Shown here: positions 1 through 6,555 of the stretch, piece after piece
Numbering within the stretch: the first letter of the stretch is position 1
Layout: every line of letters starts with the position of its first letter
Origin: Selenomonadales bacterium
GTDB lineage: Bacteria > Bacillota > Clostridia > Christensenellales > QALW01
Assembly: GCA_003150515.1 (NCBI GenBank)
Contig: QALW01000019.1
Span: 1-26,184 of the forward strand
Reading direction: 5' to 3'
Length of the DNA stretch: 26,184 nucleotides
Position numbers and translations under genes: made by a program
The notes under the pieces: model-generated
Seen by the model: only the letters and a program-made list of their open reading frames with translations
Told to the model about the DNA's origin: nothing
The model's database searches: none

Positions 1-277
1 TAGACAATACAATCAGGGTATAATGCGTTTTTGCGGGAATGCCCGCCGCGTCCGCTTTGTTGCCCAGTCCTCAAAATACCCCGGTATGTTTCCGACTGTG
101 CGCCTCGCGGCCATCGACGGGCATTCTCCGCAAAAATCTTCGACCGCAGAGGCGGGAGATTTTTCGTCTTTTCAAGGCGGCAGGACGCAGAAATACCGGA
201 GTATTTCAAGGACGACAACGCAGTAAAACGGAAAATCTCCCCCTCTGCGGCGCATTGTACTCTGATTGTATTGTCTA
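1..277. mobile_element. MITE-like inverted-repeat element at the left window edge
   Basis: Positions 1-27 and 251-277 are inverted repeats that match at 25 of 27 bases, and both ends terminate in TA. An inner pair (67-90 against 190-213) matches in inverted orientation at 19 of 24, so much of the element is one long degenerate palindrome. A further short pair (132-139 with 157-164, AAAAATCT/AGATTTTT) lies near the centre. The short reading frames across it change frame freely and resemble nothing, so it looks non-coding and non-autonomous. The outer TA is compatible with the TA target preference of IS630/Tc1-mariner elements, but no transposase is present. The element could extend left of base 1. 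Its right end coincides with the stop codon of the neighbouring minus-strand gene. Confidence 0.75.
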
Positions 278-895
278 TTCCTTAATTAATATCAGCTCTT
301 TGGCATAGGGCAGGGCGGCAATCCAGTTGCAGTATTCCCGCCATTCGTCCAGTTTGTGCCCTCTGCGCGCATAATACATATTTATTAGGTTCTCGTAATT
401 CATGGTGCATGTGCGCTTCTGATTATAACTGGAGGGCAGGAGCTGGATTAAGCTGTACCATATCTGCTTGTCCTTATTCTCAATAAAATCAATTCTAAGC
501 GCTTCCAGGCTGACTATTACCGCTTTAATTGCCTCCAGCGCCTGAGCGTTCATCTTATCCGTGCTGAAATCCTCCAGAGCAAAAGGCTTGGAATGAATTT
601 TATGCATGGTGCTGGTGGAATTGGCCACGGTTCCCACTTTATATGTGTCAAATTCTTTCCACCAATATAAAGGCGCCGTTATATCCAGGCTTACAAATAT
701 CTGCCTTATGAATTTGCGGTGGTCGGGGCCGGCCGTGCACAGCCGGCGGGCCAGTGAAAGGTCGTTCGGCCCCAGTATGTAATTATGCTTTTCATCCCAA
801 AAGCTGTCCGAGCGTTCCCAGCTGGACATAGGGTTGCGCGCGCCGCGCAGGGCGTTTTCCAGGTTCATAACGCAGGTGTTTTCCAGTTTAATCAT
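275..895 (-). CDS. ThyX-like fold protein lacking the canonical RHR signature
   Basis: A 206-residue protein that I do not recognise as a characterised enzyme. Residues 47-98 follow the layout of the flavin-dependent thymidylate synthase ThyX core: a helix, a strand (IFVSLDITAPLYWW), then a segment ending NSTSTMH (93-99) where ThyX has NExSxRY. The RHR of the ThyX signature is replaced by YKV, so FAD/dUMP chemistry of the classical type is unlikely. It is probably a divergent ThyX-superfamily member of unknown function. The start at 895 is supported by GGGAG about 10 bases upstream; a second Met at residue 10 lacks a ribosome binding site. It lies 55 bases downstream of hflX on the same strand and is probably co-transcribed. 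The TAG stop is formed by the end of the 1-277 element, so the native C-terminus may have been altered. Confidence 0.6.
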   Translation of the reverse strand: MIKLENTCVMNLENALRGARNPMSSWERSDSFWDEKHNYILGPNDLSLARRLCTAGPDHRKFIRQIFVSLDITAPLYWWKEFDTYKVGTVANSTSTMHKIHSKPFALEDFSTDKMNAQALEAIKAVIVSLEALRIDFIENKDKQIWYSLIQLLPSSYNQKRTCTMNYENLINMYYARRGHKLDEWREYCNWIAALPYAKELILIKE

Positions 896-950
896 ATGTT
901 TGCATCTCCCGATATTGTTTAATAGCGCTCTCTGCTTTTGCCGCGGGCGC

Positions 951-2672
951 TCAGTCTGGTTGATTCAACGCGGCGGTTATTATGTCCGCGTCCTCTCTGG
1001 AAGCGGCGAAGCTTATTCGGGCGTGTTCGGGCAGGTATTCAATAGAACTCTGCCCGGCCAGCCTGTGAATAAGAGAGATTATGTCTCCGCGCGGGTAGGG
1101 TACGTCCAAGGTAAATTGCTCTGAATTGCATTTTAAACGCTTGAGTATTTCCGCCTTAAGCGCATTTATACCCTCTCCGTTAAGCGCGCTGACGCTTATG
1201 CTGTTCTTGTAAATAGGGAGCGTCTGAGCTTTATCCGCCTTATTCAGCACCATTATTCGGGGAATTTCAGCGGCGCCTATTTCCTCAAGCACTCTTTCGC
1301 AGGCTTTAATATGTTCTTCCAGCTCCGGCTCGGAGGCGTCGCAGACGTGCAGAAGCAGTTCGCTCTGGCTGGCCTCTTCCAGGGTGGATTTAAAGGCCTC
1401 AATTAATAGATGGGGCAGCCGGCGCACAAAACCTACGGTATCTGTTATTAACGCGCTGCTTCCGTCGGGCAGCTCGCACGTCCGCGTAAGAGGGTCTAAT
1501 GTGGCAAAAAGTTTATCCTCGCAAAAGGCGTCCGCCCCGGTCAGGGCGTTCAAAAGAGTGCTCTTGCCGGCGTTGGTATAGCCTATAAGAGATATAAGAG
1601 GCATGCCGCTTCTTTTTCTTTTCCTGCGCATAAGGCTTCGGCGCGAAGAAAGCTGCTCAAGTTGCTTTTCCAATTCCGCTTCTCTGCGCTTTAAATGACG
1701 GCGGTCGCTCTCCAGCTTTTTTTCGCCCGGCCCCCGCGTGCCTATGCCCCCGCCCTGCCTGGAAAGCTGGACGCCCTGCCCGGTTAATCGGGATAGCGCA
1801 TATTTGCATTGGGCCAGCTCTACCTGAAGCTGTCCTTCCCCCGAACGGGCGCGCATGGCGAAAATGTCCAGGATTAAGGCGGTGCGGTCTATCACAGGCA
1901 GAGAAAAGCGCTCTTCCAGCTCGTGCTGGCGGGAGGGGGAGAGTTCCCCGTCGTATATAATAAGCTGCGCCCGGGCGGCCTGCGCCTCCAGGGCGGCCTG
2001 TTTAAGCTTGCCCTCGCCCAGCGGCTTGTTTTTCTGAACGACGCGGGCGCAGATTTCGCCCCCGGCGGTTAAAGTCAGAGCTTCCAGTTCGGCCAGGTCG
2101 CCGTGTCCAAGGAGCATAACCCGCTCCTTTTGGGGCGTGGTTTGGTAAACGCGGCTTTTTACAATGGCTCTGTCCGCTTCCATTATAGCCTGCATCCATT
2201 GTTCATGAGGGAGATTCCATGAGGGGCTGCGCATGAATTTTGGCTGCAATTCGCCCTCAATGCTCTCCAGCACGGCGGCGCTTATATAACCGGCCCTGCC
2301 GTCTTTTACGCCTATGGCGGCCATAGCGTCCAGCCGCAGGCTTTTAAGGGATTGAATATCCACTTCTGAAAGCATGTCGCTGCCCCCTGGATGAGTATGA
2401 ATACAGCGGAAGCCGGATAGTCTCTGTTCGCTTCGGCGCATGCTCATATTTTCCAAGCTTACTCTGTCTCTTTCGCCTATGGAGGAAAAAATTATTTCTC
2501 CGCTGCGCGTAATATATACGCATACTTCTCTCTGCGTTTCAGAGGTGATATATGCCAGTTCGCTTATAAGCTGTTCGGAAATAAATAGGCCCGGTTCCTG
2601 TTTGAAATTCTTTAAGCCTTCTATTCGCTGCTGCACGGCCTTTTTTATGCCTTTAAATTCTTGATTGGCCAT
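951..2672 (-). CDS. hflX: GTPase HflX with N-terminal JAB/MPN-like domain
   Basis: Ribosome-associated GTPase that, in characterised bacteria, splits or rescues stalled and stress-damaged ribosomes. The 573 residues carry the HflX-specific glycine-rich segment GGGIGTRGPGE (306-316) before a charged coiled coil, then the G domain: G1 GYTNAGKS (363-370), G2 FATLDPLTR (388-396), G3 DTVG (410-413) and G4 NKAD (476-479). About 170 extra N-terminal residues include HTHP (92-95) followed by S102 and D105, the spacing of the JAMM/RadC metal-binding motif. Long HflX proteins of this kind occur in Clostridia. The start at 2672 (MANQEF) is chosen because AAAGGAAA lies 7 bases upstream; an upstream in-frame Met at 2762 lacks a site and overlaps the promoter. 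First gene of a two-gene minus-strand operon. Confidence 0.93.
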   Translation of the reverse strand: MANQEFKGIKKAVQQRIEGLKNFKQEPGLFISEQLISELAYITSETQREVCVYITRSGEIIFSSIGERDRVSLENMSMRRSEQRLSGFRCIHTHPGGSDMLSEVDIQSLKSLRLDAMAAIGVKDGRAGYISAAVLESIEGELQPKFMRSPSWNLPHEQWMQAIMEADRAIVKSRVYQTTPQKERVMLLGHGDLAELEALTLTAGGEICARVVQKNKPLGEGKLKQAALEAQAARAQLIIYDGELSPSRQHELEERFSLPVIDRTALILDIFAMRARSGEGQLQVELAQCKYALSRLTGQGVQLSRQGGGIGTRGPGEKKLESDRRHLKRREAELEKQLEQLSSRRSLMRRKRKRSGMPLISLIGYTNAGKSTLLNALTGADAFCEDKLFATLDPLTRTCELPDGSSALITDTVGFVRRLPHLLIEAFKSTLEEASQSELLLHVCDASEPELEEHIKACERVLEEIGAAEIPRIMVLNKADKAQTLPIYKNSISVSALNGEGINALKAEILKRLKCNSEQFTLDVPYPRGDIISLIHRLAGQSSIEYLPEHARISFAASREDADIITAALNQPD

Positions 2673-2703
2673 ATAATTTCCTTTGCAAAATATATTGTAA
2701 TTA

Positions 2704-2733
2704 TTATAGCATATCCGAGCGCATAATTGCAAT
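2704..2733 (-). promoter_or_regulatory. sigma-A-type promoter of hflX
   Basis: On the minus strand, TTGCAA (2728-2733) is followed by an 18-base spacer and TATAAT (2704-2709). It lies about 30 bases upstream of the chosen hflX start, which supports the 2672 start over the longer reading frame. Confidence 0.6.
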
Positions 2734-2804
2734 GGTATTATATTGGCTGAGACTTTGAGCAAAAAGGGAGCTTTTTAAATTGCAGGCCGGCGCGGATGAA
2801 TAGG

Positions 2805-2845
2805 ACGGGCGCTGAAAACTGTCTTTTTGAACGCCGCCCGTTTTT
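2805..2845 (+). terminator. possible terminator-like hairpin in the hflX / exported-protein gap
   Basis: ACGGGCG (2805-2811) pairs with CGCCCGT (2835-2841) and is followed by a T run. The loop is long, and no plus-strand gene lies upstream to terminate. If real, it may stop antisense transcription out of hflX. The rest of the 2734-3048 gap holds a promoter and a leader hairpin listed separately. Confidence 0.3.
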
Positions 2846-2943
2846 CCCTTCCGCTTTAAGCGCAATGCGTTCGGTATTAAAGCGTCATATAATTTTTGAA
2901 TGCTAATTCTGCTTTTTGTGAATGAAATAGTTAGTTTTGTGCA

Positions 2944-2972
2944 TGGAATGAGATATCTTATTATTGTATAAT
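2944..2972 (+). promoter_or_regulatory. promoter of the exported-protein gene
   Basis: TATAAT at 2967-2972 is a perfect -10 box. The best -35 at 17-base spacing is the weak TGGAAT (2944-2949). Transcription would start near 2979, giving a leader of about 70 bases that contains a hairpin. Confidence 0.5.
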
Positions 2973-2986
2973 TTAATTAAACGCGG

Positions 2987-3021
2987 TATTCCGCAGCCTA
3001 TATTGAGCAGTCTGCGGAATA
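2987..3021 (+). promoter_or_regulatory. leader hairpin with perfect 10-bp arms
   Basis: TATTCCGCAG (2987-2996) and CTGCGGAATA (3012-3021) are a perfect inverted repeat with a 15-base loop, just after the predicted transcription start and before AGGAGG (3035-3040). There is no T run, so it is not an attenuator of the simple kind. It could be an mRNA-stabilising 5' hairpin or an operator for a dimeric regulator. Confidence 0.5.
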
Positions 3022-3048
3022 AATTATATATTTTAGGAGGTAATAATC

Positions 3049-4194
3049 TTGAAAAAGATAACGGCTGTTTTATTGGTTTGCCTTATGGTGCTGCTGGTGG
3101 GCGGAACCTTGGCGGCTCAGCCTGATCAAAAGGCGAGCATAATGCTGGAGGGTTTTGATGATCTTACGGCTGAGGATATCAATAATCCTGCGGGCGCAGT
3201 AACAGAGCCTGACGACCATAGCTCATGGGGCCTGGGAGACGGCGTGGCGCAGTTAGTGGACGGCGACGTCCGGCAGGGCCTGGCTATGATTCCCGACTAT
3301 GTTGGCGAATATGGTTCATATGTGCTGCGCTCTACATATAAGCGCACTGGCACAGAATACGGCTCGGAGGAAAGAGTGGCGGCTGTGCGGGAAGCATGGG
3401 CCAATGCGGACGGATTCCGTTTTTATGTAAAAAATATGGTGGACGATAATATCACGCTTCAGGTGCACCTCACTCTTAATGTAACCGACCTGGGAGAGGA
3501 TATGGATACCGTTACTATTACCTCGTATCTGGGCACTAAGCTTTATAACATAGACGGGGAAGAGGAAGAAGTGGTCTTTGATACTCCTGACATCTGGAAA
3601 AATACTCGTATAATTATTCCCTGGGGCTTTGAGGGCTGGGTGGATATTCCTCTGACCATAGCGGGCGTGGACGGCAATTCCCGCGACGGAGAATACGGCT
3701 GGTTCTTCCCTGAAACTTATACTGATGAAAGCCAGATTGAGCAGATGCTCAACAGCGGTCAAATCAATTTTAATAATATTAAAGCGGGCATACAGCTCGA
3801 TTTCAGGCTTGTTCCCTGGGCGGGCATACTGGATGAGGATAATCCGGACGAATTTAACATTATAGTTGATTCGCTCCAGCTTTATAATAACACGGACGGG
3901 GATATAACCTATCTGCCTGACGACGGCACGCCTGATCTCCCCCCCGAAACTCCTCGCCCTGAGCCGGACGATACCCCAAAAGCCACTAATGAGCCGGCGG
4001 CCAGCAAGGACGCGGAGCAGAGCGATTCGGCAACGGCTTCTGCCCAGTCTTCGGCTTCAGCTCAGCCTGGAGAAAAATCCGGAAGCAATAATATCTGGCT
4101 CATTGTTGTAATTGTGGTCGTTGTGGTGGCCGCGGTTATAGTTATAGTGGCGGTCGCGGCTAAGAAAAAGAAAAAGCCGTCTGATAATGAGTAA
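3049..4194 (+). CDS. exported, C-terminally membrane-anchored carbohydrate-binding-like protein
   Basis: A 381-residue protein starting at TTG, with AGGAGG 8 bases upstream. Residues 1-23 are a signal peptide (KK, hydrophobic core, likely cleavage after LAA). The central part (about 75-290) is predicted as a beta-rich domain with the run ADGFRFYVKN, then IPWGFEGWVDIPLT, typical of galactose-binding/CBM-like sandwiches in clostridial surface proteins. A Pro/Glu/Ser/Ala-rich linker (about 294-346) leads to one long Val/Ile/Ala transmembrane helix and a KKKKK tail facing the cytoplasm. No LPXTG-type sorting motif is seen. It is a paralogue of the protein at 5498-6388, sharing the DGFxFY and GFEGxxxIPLT blocks. 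Ligand unknown; neighbours suggest a glycan. Followed by a strong terminator. Confidence 0.7.
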   Translation: MKKITAVLLVCLMVLLVGGTLAAQPDQKASIMLEGFDDLTAEDINNPAGAVTEPDDHSSWGLGDGVAQLVDGDVRQGLAMIPDYVGEYGSYVLRSTYKRTGTEYGSEERVAAVREAWANADGFRFYVKNMVDDNITLQVHLTLNVTDLGEDMDTVTITSYLGTKLYNIDGEEEEVVFDTPDIWKNTRIIIPWGFEGWVDIPLTIAGVDGNSRDGEYGWFFPETYTDESQIEQMLNSGQINFNNIKAGIQLDFRLVPWAGILDEDNPDEFNIIVDSLQLYNNTDGDITYLPDDGTPDLPPETPRPEPDDTPKATNEPAASKDAEQSDSATASAQSSASAQPGEKSGSNNIWLIVVIVVVVVAAVIVIVAVAAKKKKKPSDNE

Positions 4195-4228
4195 AGAGGG
4201 ATAGTTTTATTGTTTTGATATTGCGTTA

Positions 4229-4270
4229 AATAACCCTGGGCTCCGTAAACGGAGCCCAGGGTTATTTTTG
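4229..4270 (+). terminator. Rho-independent terminator
   Basis: A perfect 17-bp stem (4229-4245 with 4250-4266) closes a TAAA loop and is followed by TTTTTG. It ends the transcript of the exported-protein gene. The A-rich 5' flank would let it work on the other strand too. Confidence 0.9.
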
Positions 4271-4285
4271 TTATATCTGGCTGAG

Positions 4286-4425
4286 TTTAAAGGGGGCGGC
4301 GCGGCGCCCGGCCTTTCAGGCCGGGCAGCAGCGGCCGCCGTCCGGGCGTTTTCAACGCCCGGACGGACCGGCCCTTTTTTCAAAAGGGCCGGTCAAACGC
4401 CGCCAAAATCCGCGCCGCCCCCCCC
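4286..4425 (+). repeat. Composite hairpin element A
   Basis: A non-coding, very GC-rich stretch almost entirely made of stems. An outer 13-bp stem (4292-4304 with 4410-4422) encloses three perfect hairpins, each with a TTC triloop: 4306-4326 (9 bp), 4339-4365 (12 bp) and 4366-4394 (13 bp). GCGGC (4331-4335) can pair with GCCGC (4399-4403) to close an inner three-way junction around the last two hairpins. Bases 4286-4334 match the reverse complement of 9237-9282 with one substitution and two extra G residues, linking this copy to element B. There is no T run after it, and the preceding gene already has its own terminator. Confidence 0.8.
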
Positions 4426-4490
4426 TATAGGCGCAACGGGCTTTTTTACCTGAACCGCTTAAAAAATAAAAGTCAAATTTCAATTTAATG

Positions 4491-4499
4491 TGATATAAT
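4491..4499 (+). promoter_or_regulatory. extended -10 promoter of the PfkB kinase
   Basis: TGATATAAT (4491-4499) is a full extended -10 (TGnTATAAT), compensating for the lack of a good -35. It lies 57 bases before the chosen start. Confidence 0.65.
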
Positions 4500-4556
4500 G
4501 TTTTCATATTTATAATTCATGAGAGTATAGTGAATATCATTGAAAGGAAGATTAAT

Positions 4557-5384
4557 ATGCAACCGTCTGTTTTGGCCTTTGGAGAAATATTATTTGATGT
4601 ATTTGACGGTCAGGCCTGCATAGGAGGAGCTTCGTTCAATTTTGCCGCGCATTTTTCCAGGCTGGGGGGAGAAAGCTATATGGCTTCAGCCGTAGGGGCG
4701 GACGAGATGGGCACGAGCGCCATGCGTTATGCGGACAATTATAAAATTCATAAGGATTATATCGCAGTATTGCCTGATAAAAGCACGGGTTATTGCAACG
4801 TGACTTTGGAAAACGGGCATCCATGCTATGAATTGGTGCGCAATGTAGCATACGACGCAATTCCTATGATTCCTGTAGAGCGAAGCTTTGACGCAATTTA
4901 TTACGGCACGCTGGCTCAGCGGGACAGCCGTTCGGCGGAAACTCTCAGCCTTTTATTGAGGAACGTCCGTCATAAACACGCGTTTTTTGATATAAATATC
5001 AGACAGGATTTTTATACTCAGCAAATAATAGAGCTCGGTCTCAAAAATGCTACCATATTGAAATTTAGCAGAGAAGAAAGCTTTGTTTTCGGAGACTATG
5101 CCAGTCTGGAAGAGCTTTGCCGGAGGCTGCATAAAAAAGCGCCGGGCCTGAAAATTATAATAGTGACGTTGGACGCGGACGGCGCTATGATATATTCCTG
5201 CGGGAAAGACGCTTTTTATTATTCGCGTAAGCCTCAGGCCGTGGTGGTATCAACTGTGGGCGCGGGAGACAGCTTTTCAGCGGCTTTTATGTATAATTAT
5301 ATAAAGGGTGAATGCATAGAAAGCTGTATAGAGGCGGCTATAGCGCTCAGCGAAAGAATAGTGTCCCAAAAGGGCGCCGTATAA
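4557..5384 (+). CDS. PfkB-family carbohydrate kinase (fructokinase-like)
   Basis: A 275-residue cytoplasmic sugar kinase of the ribokinase/PfkB family, transferring phosphate from ATP to a sugar hydroxyl. The N-terminal signature GGASFNFAAHFSRLG is at 23-37 and the C-terminal signature STVGAGDSF has the catalytic base Asp238. Length is slightly short for the family (usually about 300). The start at 4557 has AAAGGAAG 7 bases upstream; a GTG at 4530 in the same frame has a poorer site. Substrate cannot be read from sequence: fructokinase is the closest class, but a different monosaccharide or nucleoside is possible. Its neighbours (a GH38 alpha-mannosidase and two surface glycan-binding-like proteins) fit a role in phosphorylating released sugar. 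It has its own promoter and appears monocistronic. Confidence 0.85.
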   Translation: MQPSVLAFGEILFDVFDGQACIGGASFNFAAHFSRLGGESYMASAVGADEMGTSAMRYADNYKIHKDYIAVLPDKSTGYCNVTLENGHPCYELVRNVAYDAIPMIPVERSFDAIYYGTLAQRDSRSAETLSLLLRNVRHKHAFFDINIRQDFYTQQIIELGLKNATILKFSREESFVFGDYASLEELCRRLHKKAPGLKIIIVTLDADGAMIYSCGKDAFYYSRKPQAVVVSTVGAGDSFSAAFMYNYIKGECIESCIEAAIALSERIVSQKGAV

Positions 5385-5426
5385 TGCCCTTTATCAACCT
5401 GTTTTAATTTAAAACTAATGGGCAGT

Positions 5427-5472
5427 AAAACAGCCCCCTCGTCCGCTTTTATTGAGAACGAGGGGGCTGCTG
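5427..5472. terminator. bidirectional terminator between convergent genes
   Basis: CAGCCCCCTCGT (5431-5442) pairs perfectly with ACGAGGGGGCTG (5458-5469). On the minus strand the stem is followed by TTTTAC, so it best serves the exported-protein gene at 5498-6388. It may also stop the kinase transcript. Confidence 0.75.
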
Positions 5473-5497
5473 AATTATTGAAGGATTAATATATTAA

Positions 5498-6388
5498 TTA
5501 TTCCTGGCTCTTTTTCTTTCTGGAAACTGCAACGGCGGTTACGGCAACAATTGCGGCAGCGGCTGCGGTTATTTCAACCCAGAGCTGAACGTCGCCTGTG
5601 TTACCGGAAGGATCAGTGGGCTTTTCGCCGGTGGAGGCGTCGTCGCCAAGGATTAGTTCGGCGTCAGCGGCCGTAACATCAGCGCCGTAATAGAAAATGT
5701 TGTCTATTCCCAGATCGCCGTCGTTGTAGGCGGTTCCGTCATCGCTGGGCATCCAGCCAAAGCCGGTTATAACGGCGTCCTCGGGCAGAGCGTCGTCAGG
5801 GCCTCCCCATACCAACTGAAGGCTGGTAAGAGGAATAAAGACATGTCCTTCAAATCCGGCGGGGATGGTAATATCTGAATGCACAACAAGCGTAGAATCA
5901 TAAGGATGCGTCTTTTCCGGGGCGGTCTTAATGGTTTTATTTCCGTCCTTATCTACAAGGGCGTATTCCTTATTGGAACCAATGGCATAGGAACCGTTAT
6001 TAAGATTGCAGGCAGCATCGGTGGATAATACCATTGAAAGAAGCAGCTCTTTGCCGGTGTTGTTCTGCGCATAGAAGCCAAAGCCGTCGGCTTCGGTCAC
6101 GCCTGTGAGCTTATCGGTTACAAAGCCGAGCCAGGCCGCGCCGCGGGAGGTTGAGTTTAAATAAACAACTCCCTCATATGTATCTATCCACGGGCTCTTC
6201 AGGCCTAAAGGATCGCTATCGTTAGCGGTGCCCACGAACAGGCTGGAAACATCACCTTCGTCCATTTTTACAGCTACGTTTACGTTGAGATTCTCATCGT
6301 CAAAGGGAGTAGTAACAGCAGCCAATGACATGGTGCACATAGCCAGTGCCAGCATTAATGCCAGCATGATAACGGCGGTTTTTTTCAT
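5498..6388 (-). CDS. exported surface-anchored carbohydrate-binding-like protein (paralogue of 3049-4194)
   Basis: A 296-residue protein. Signal peptide at 1-24 (MKKTAVIMLALMLALA, likely cut after SLAA), a beta-rich domain with ADGFGFYAQN and IPAGFEGHVFIPLTSL, then a short linker, SGNTGD, a hydrophobic helix and RKKKSQE. The NTGD-helix-RKKK arrangement resembles degenerate C-terminal sorting signals of the PxTGD type, but the Pro/Leu are missing, so sortase attachment is uncertain and plain membrane anchoring is equally likely. The start at 6388 is chosen because GGAGG sits 7 bases upstream, inside the longer reading frame that begins at 6403. It shares domain blocks with the protein at 3049-4194, implying duplication. 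It is transcribed divergently from the alpha-mannosidase. Confidence 0.7.
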   Translation of the reverse strand: MKKTAVIMLALMLALAMCTMSLAAVTTPFDDENLNVNVAVKMDEGDVSSLFVGTANDSDPLGLKSPWIDTYEGVVYLNSTSRGAAWLGFVTDKLTGVTEADGFGFYAQNNTGKELLLSMVLSTDAACNLNNGSYAIGSNKEYALVDKDGNKTIKTAPEKTHPYDSTLVVHSDITIPAGFEGHVFIPLTSLQLVWGGPDDALPEDAVITGFGWMPSDDGTAYNDGDLGIDNIFYYGADVTAADAELILGDDASTGEKPTDPSGNTGDVQLWVEITAAAAAIVAVTAVAVSRKKKSQE

Positions 6389-6431
6389 GAAATATTCCTC
6401 CATTCTTATATTTTGATATTAATCACTTAGT

Positions 6432-6461
6432 ATTTTACACCACAGGGCCTGAATTAGTCAA
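6432..6461 (-). promoter_or_regulatory. sigma-A promoter of the exported-protein gene
   Basis: Minus-strand TTGACT (6456-6461), 18-base spacer, TAAAAT (6432-6437). It lies about 45 bases upstream of the start codon, in a divergent promoter region shared with the GH38 gene. Confidence 0.75.
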
Positions 6462-6494
6462 TACCATATTTAATTAAAAATTTAAAATTAGCTC

Positions 6495-6523
6495 TTGATA
6501 ATTGAGAAATAAAATTGTATAAT
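6495..6523 (+). promoter_or_regulatory. sigma-A promoter of the GH38 gene
   Basis: TTGATA (6495-6500), an exact 17-base spacer, and TATAAT (6518-6523). One of the strongest-looking promoters in the window. Its -35 lies 33 bases from the divergent promoter's -35, leaving a short shared control region. Confidence 0.85.
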
Positions 6524-6555
6524 TAATTTACCATTAATCAAAGGGGATGAAAATA

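Noticed and set aside
23..308. Three overlapping small reading frames in the left-edge element
   Set aside because: They are in different frames over the same inverted-repeat DNA, with no ribosome binding site and no recognisable protein.
2673..2762. Longer HflX reading frame starting at 2762
   Set aside because: It adds a Cys/Ile-rich non-conserved tail, has no ribosome binding site and runs across the TTGCAA-18-TATAAT promoter.
5498..5600. LPXTG sortase signal in the exported protein
   Set aside because: Only NTGD before the hydrophobic helix is present; the Leu/Pro of the motif is missing, so I did not call cell-wall anchoring.
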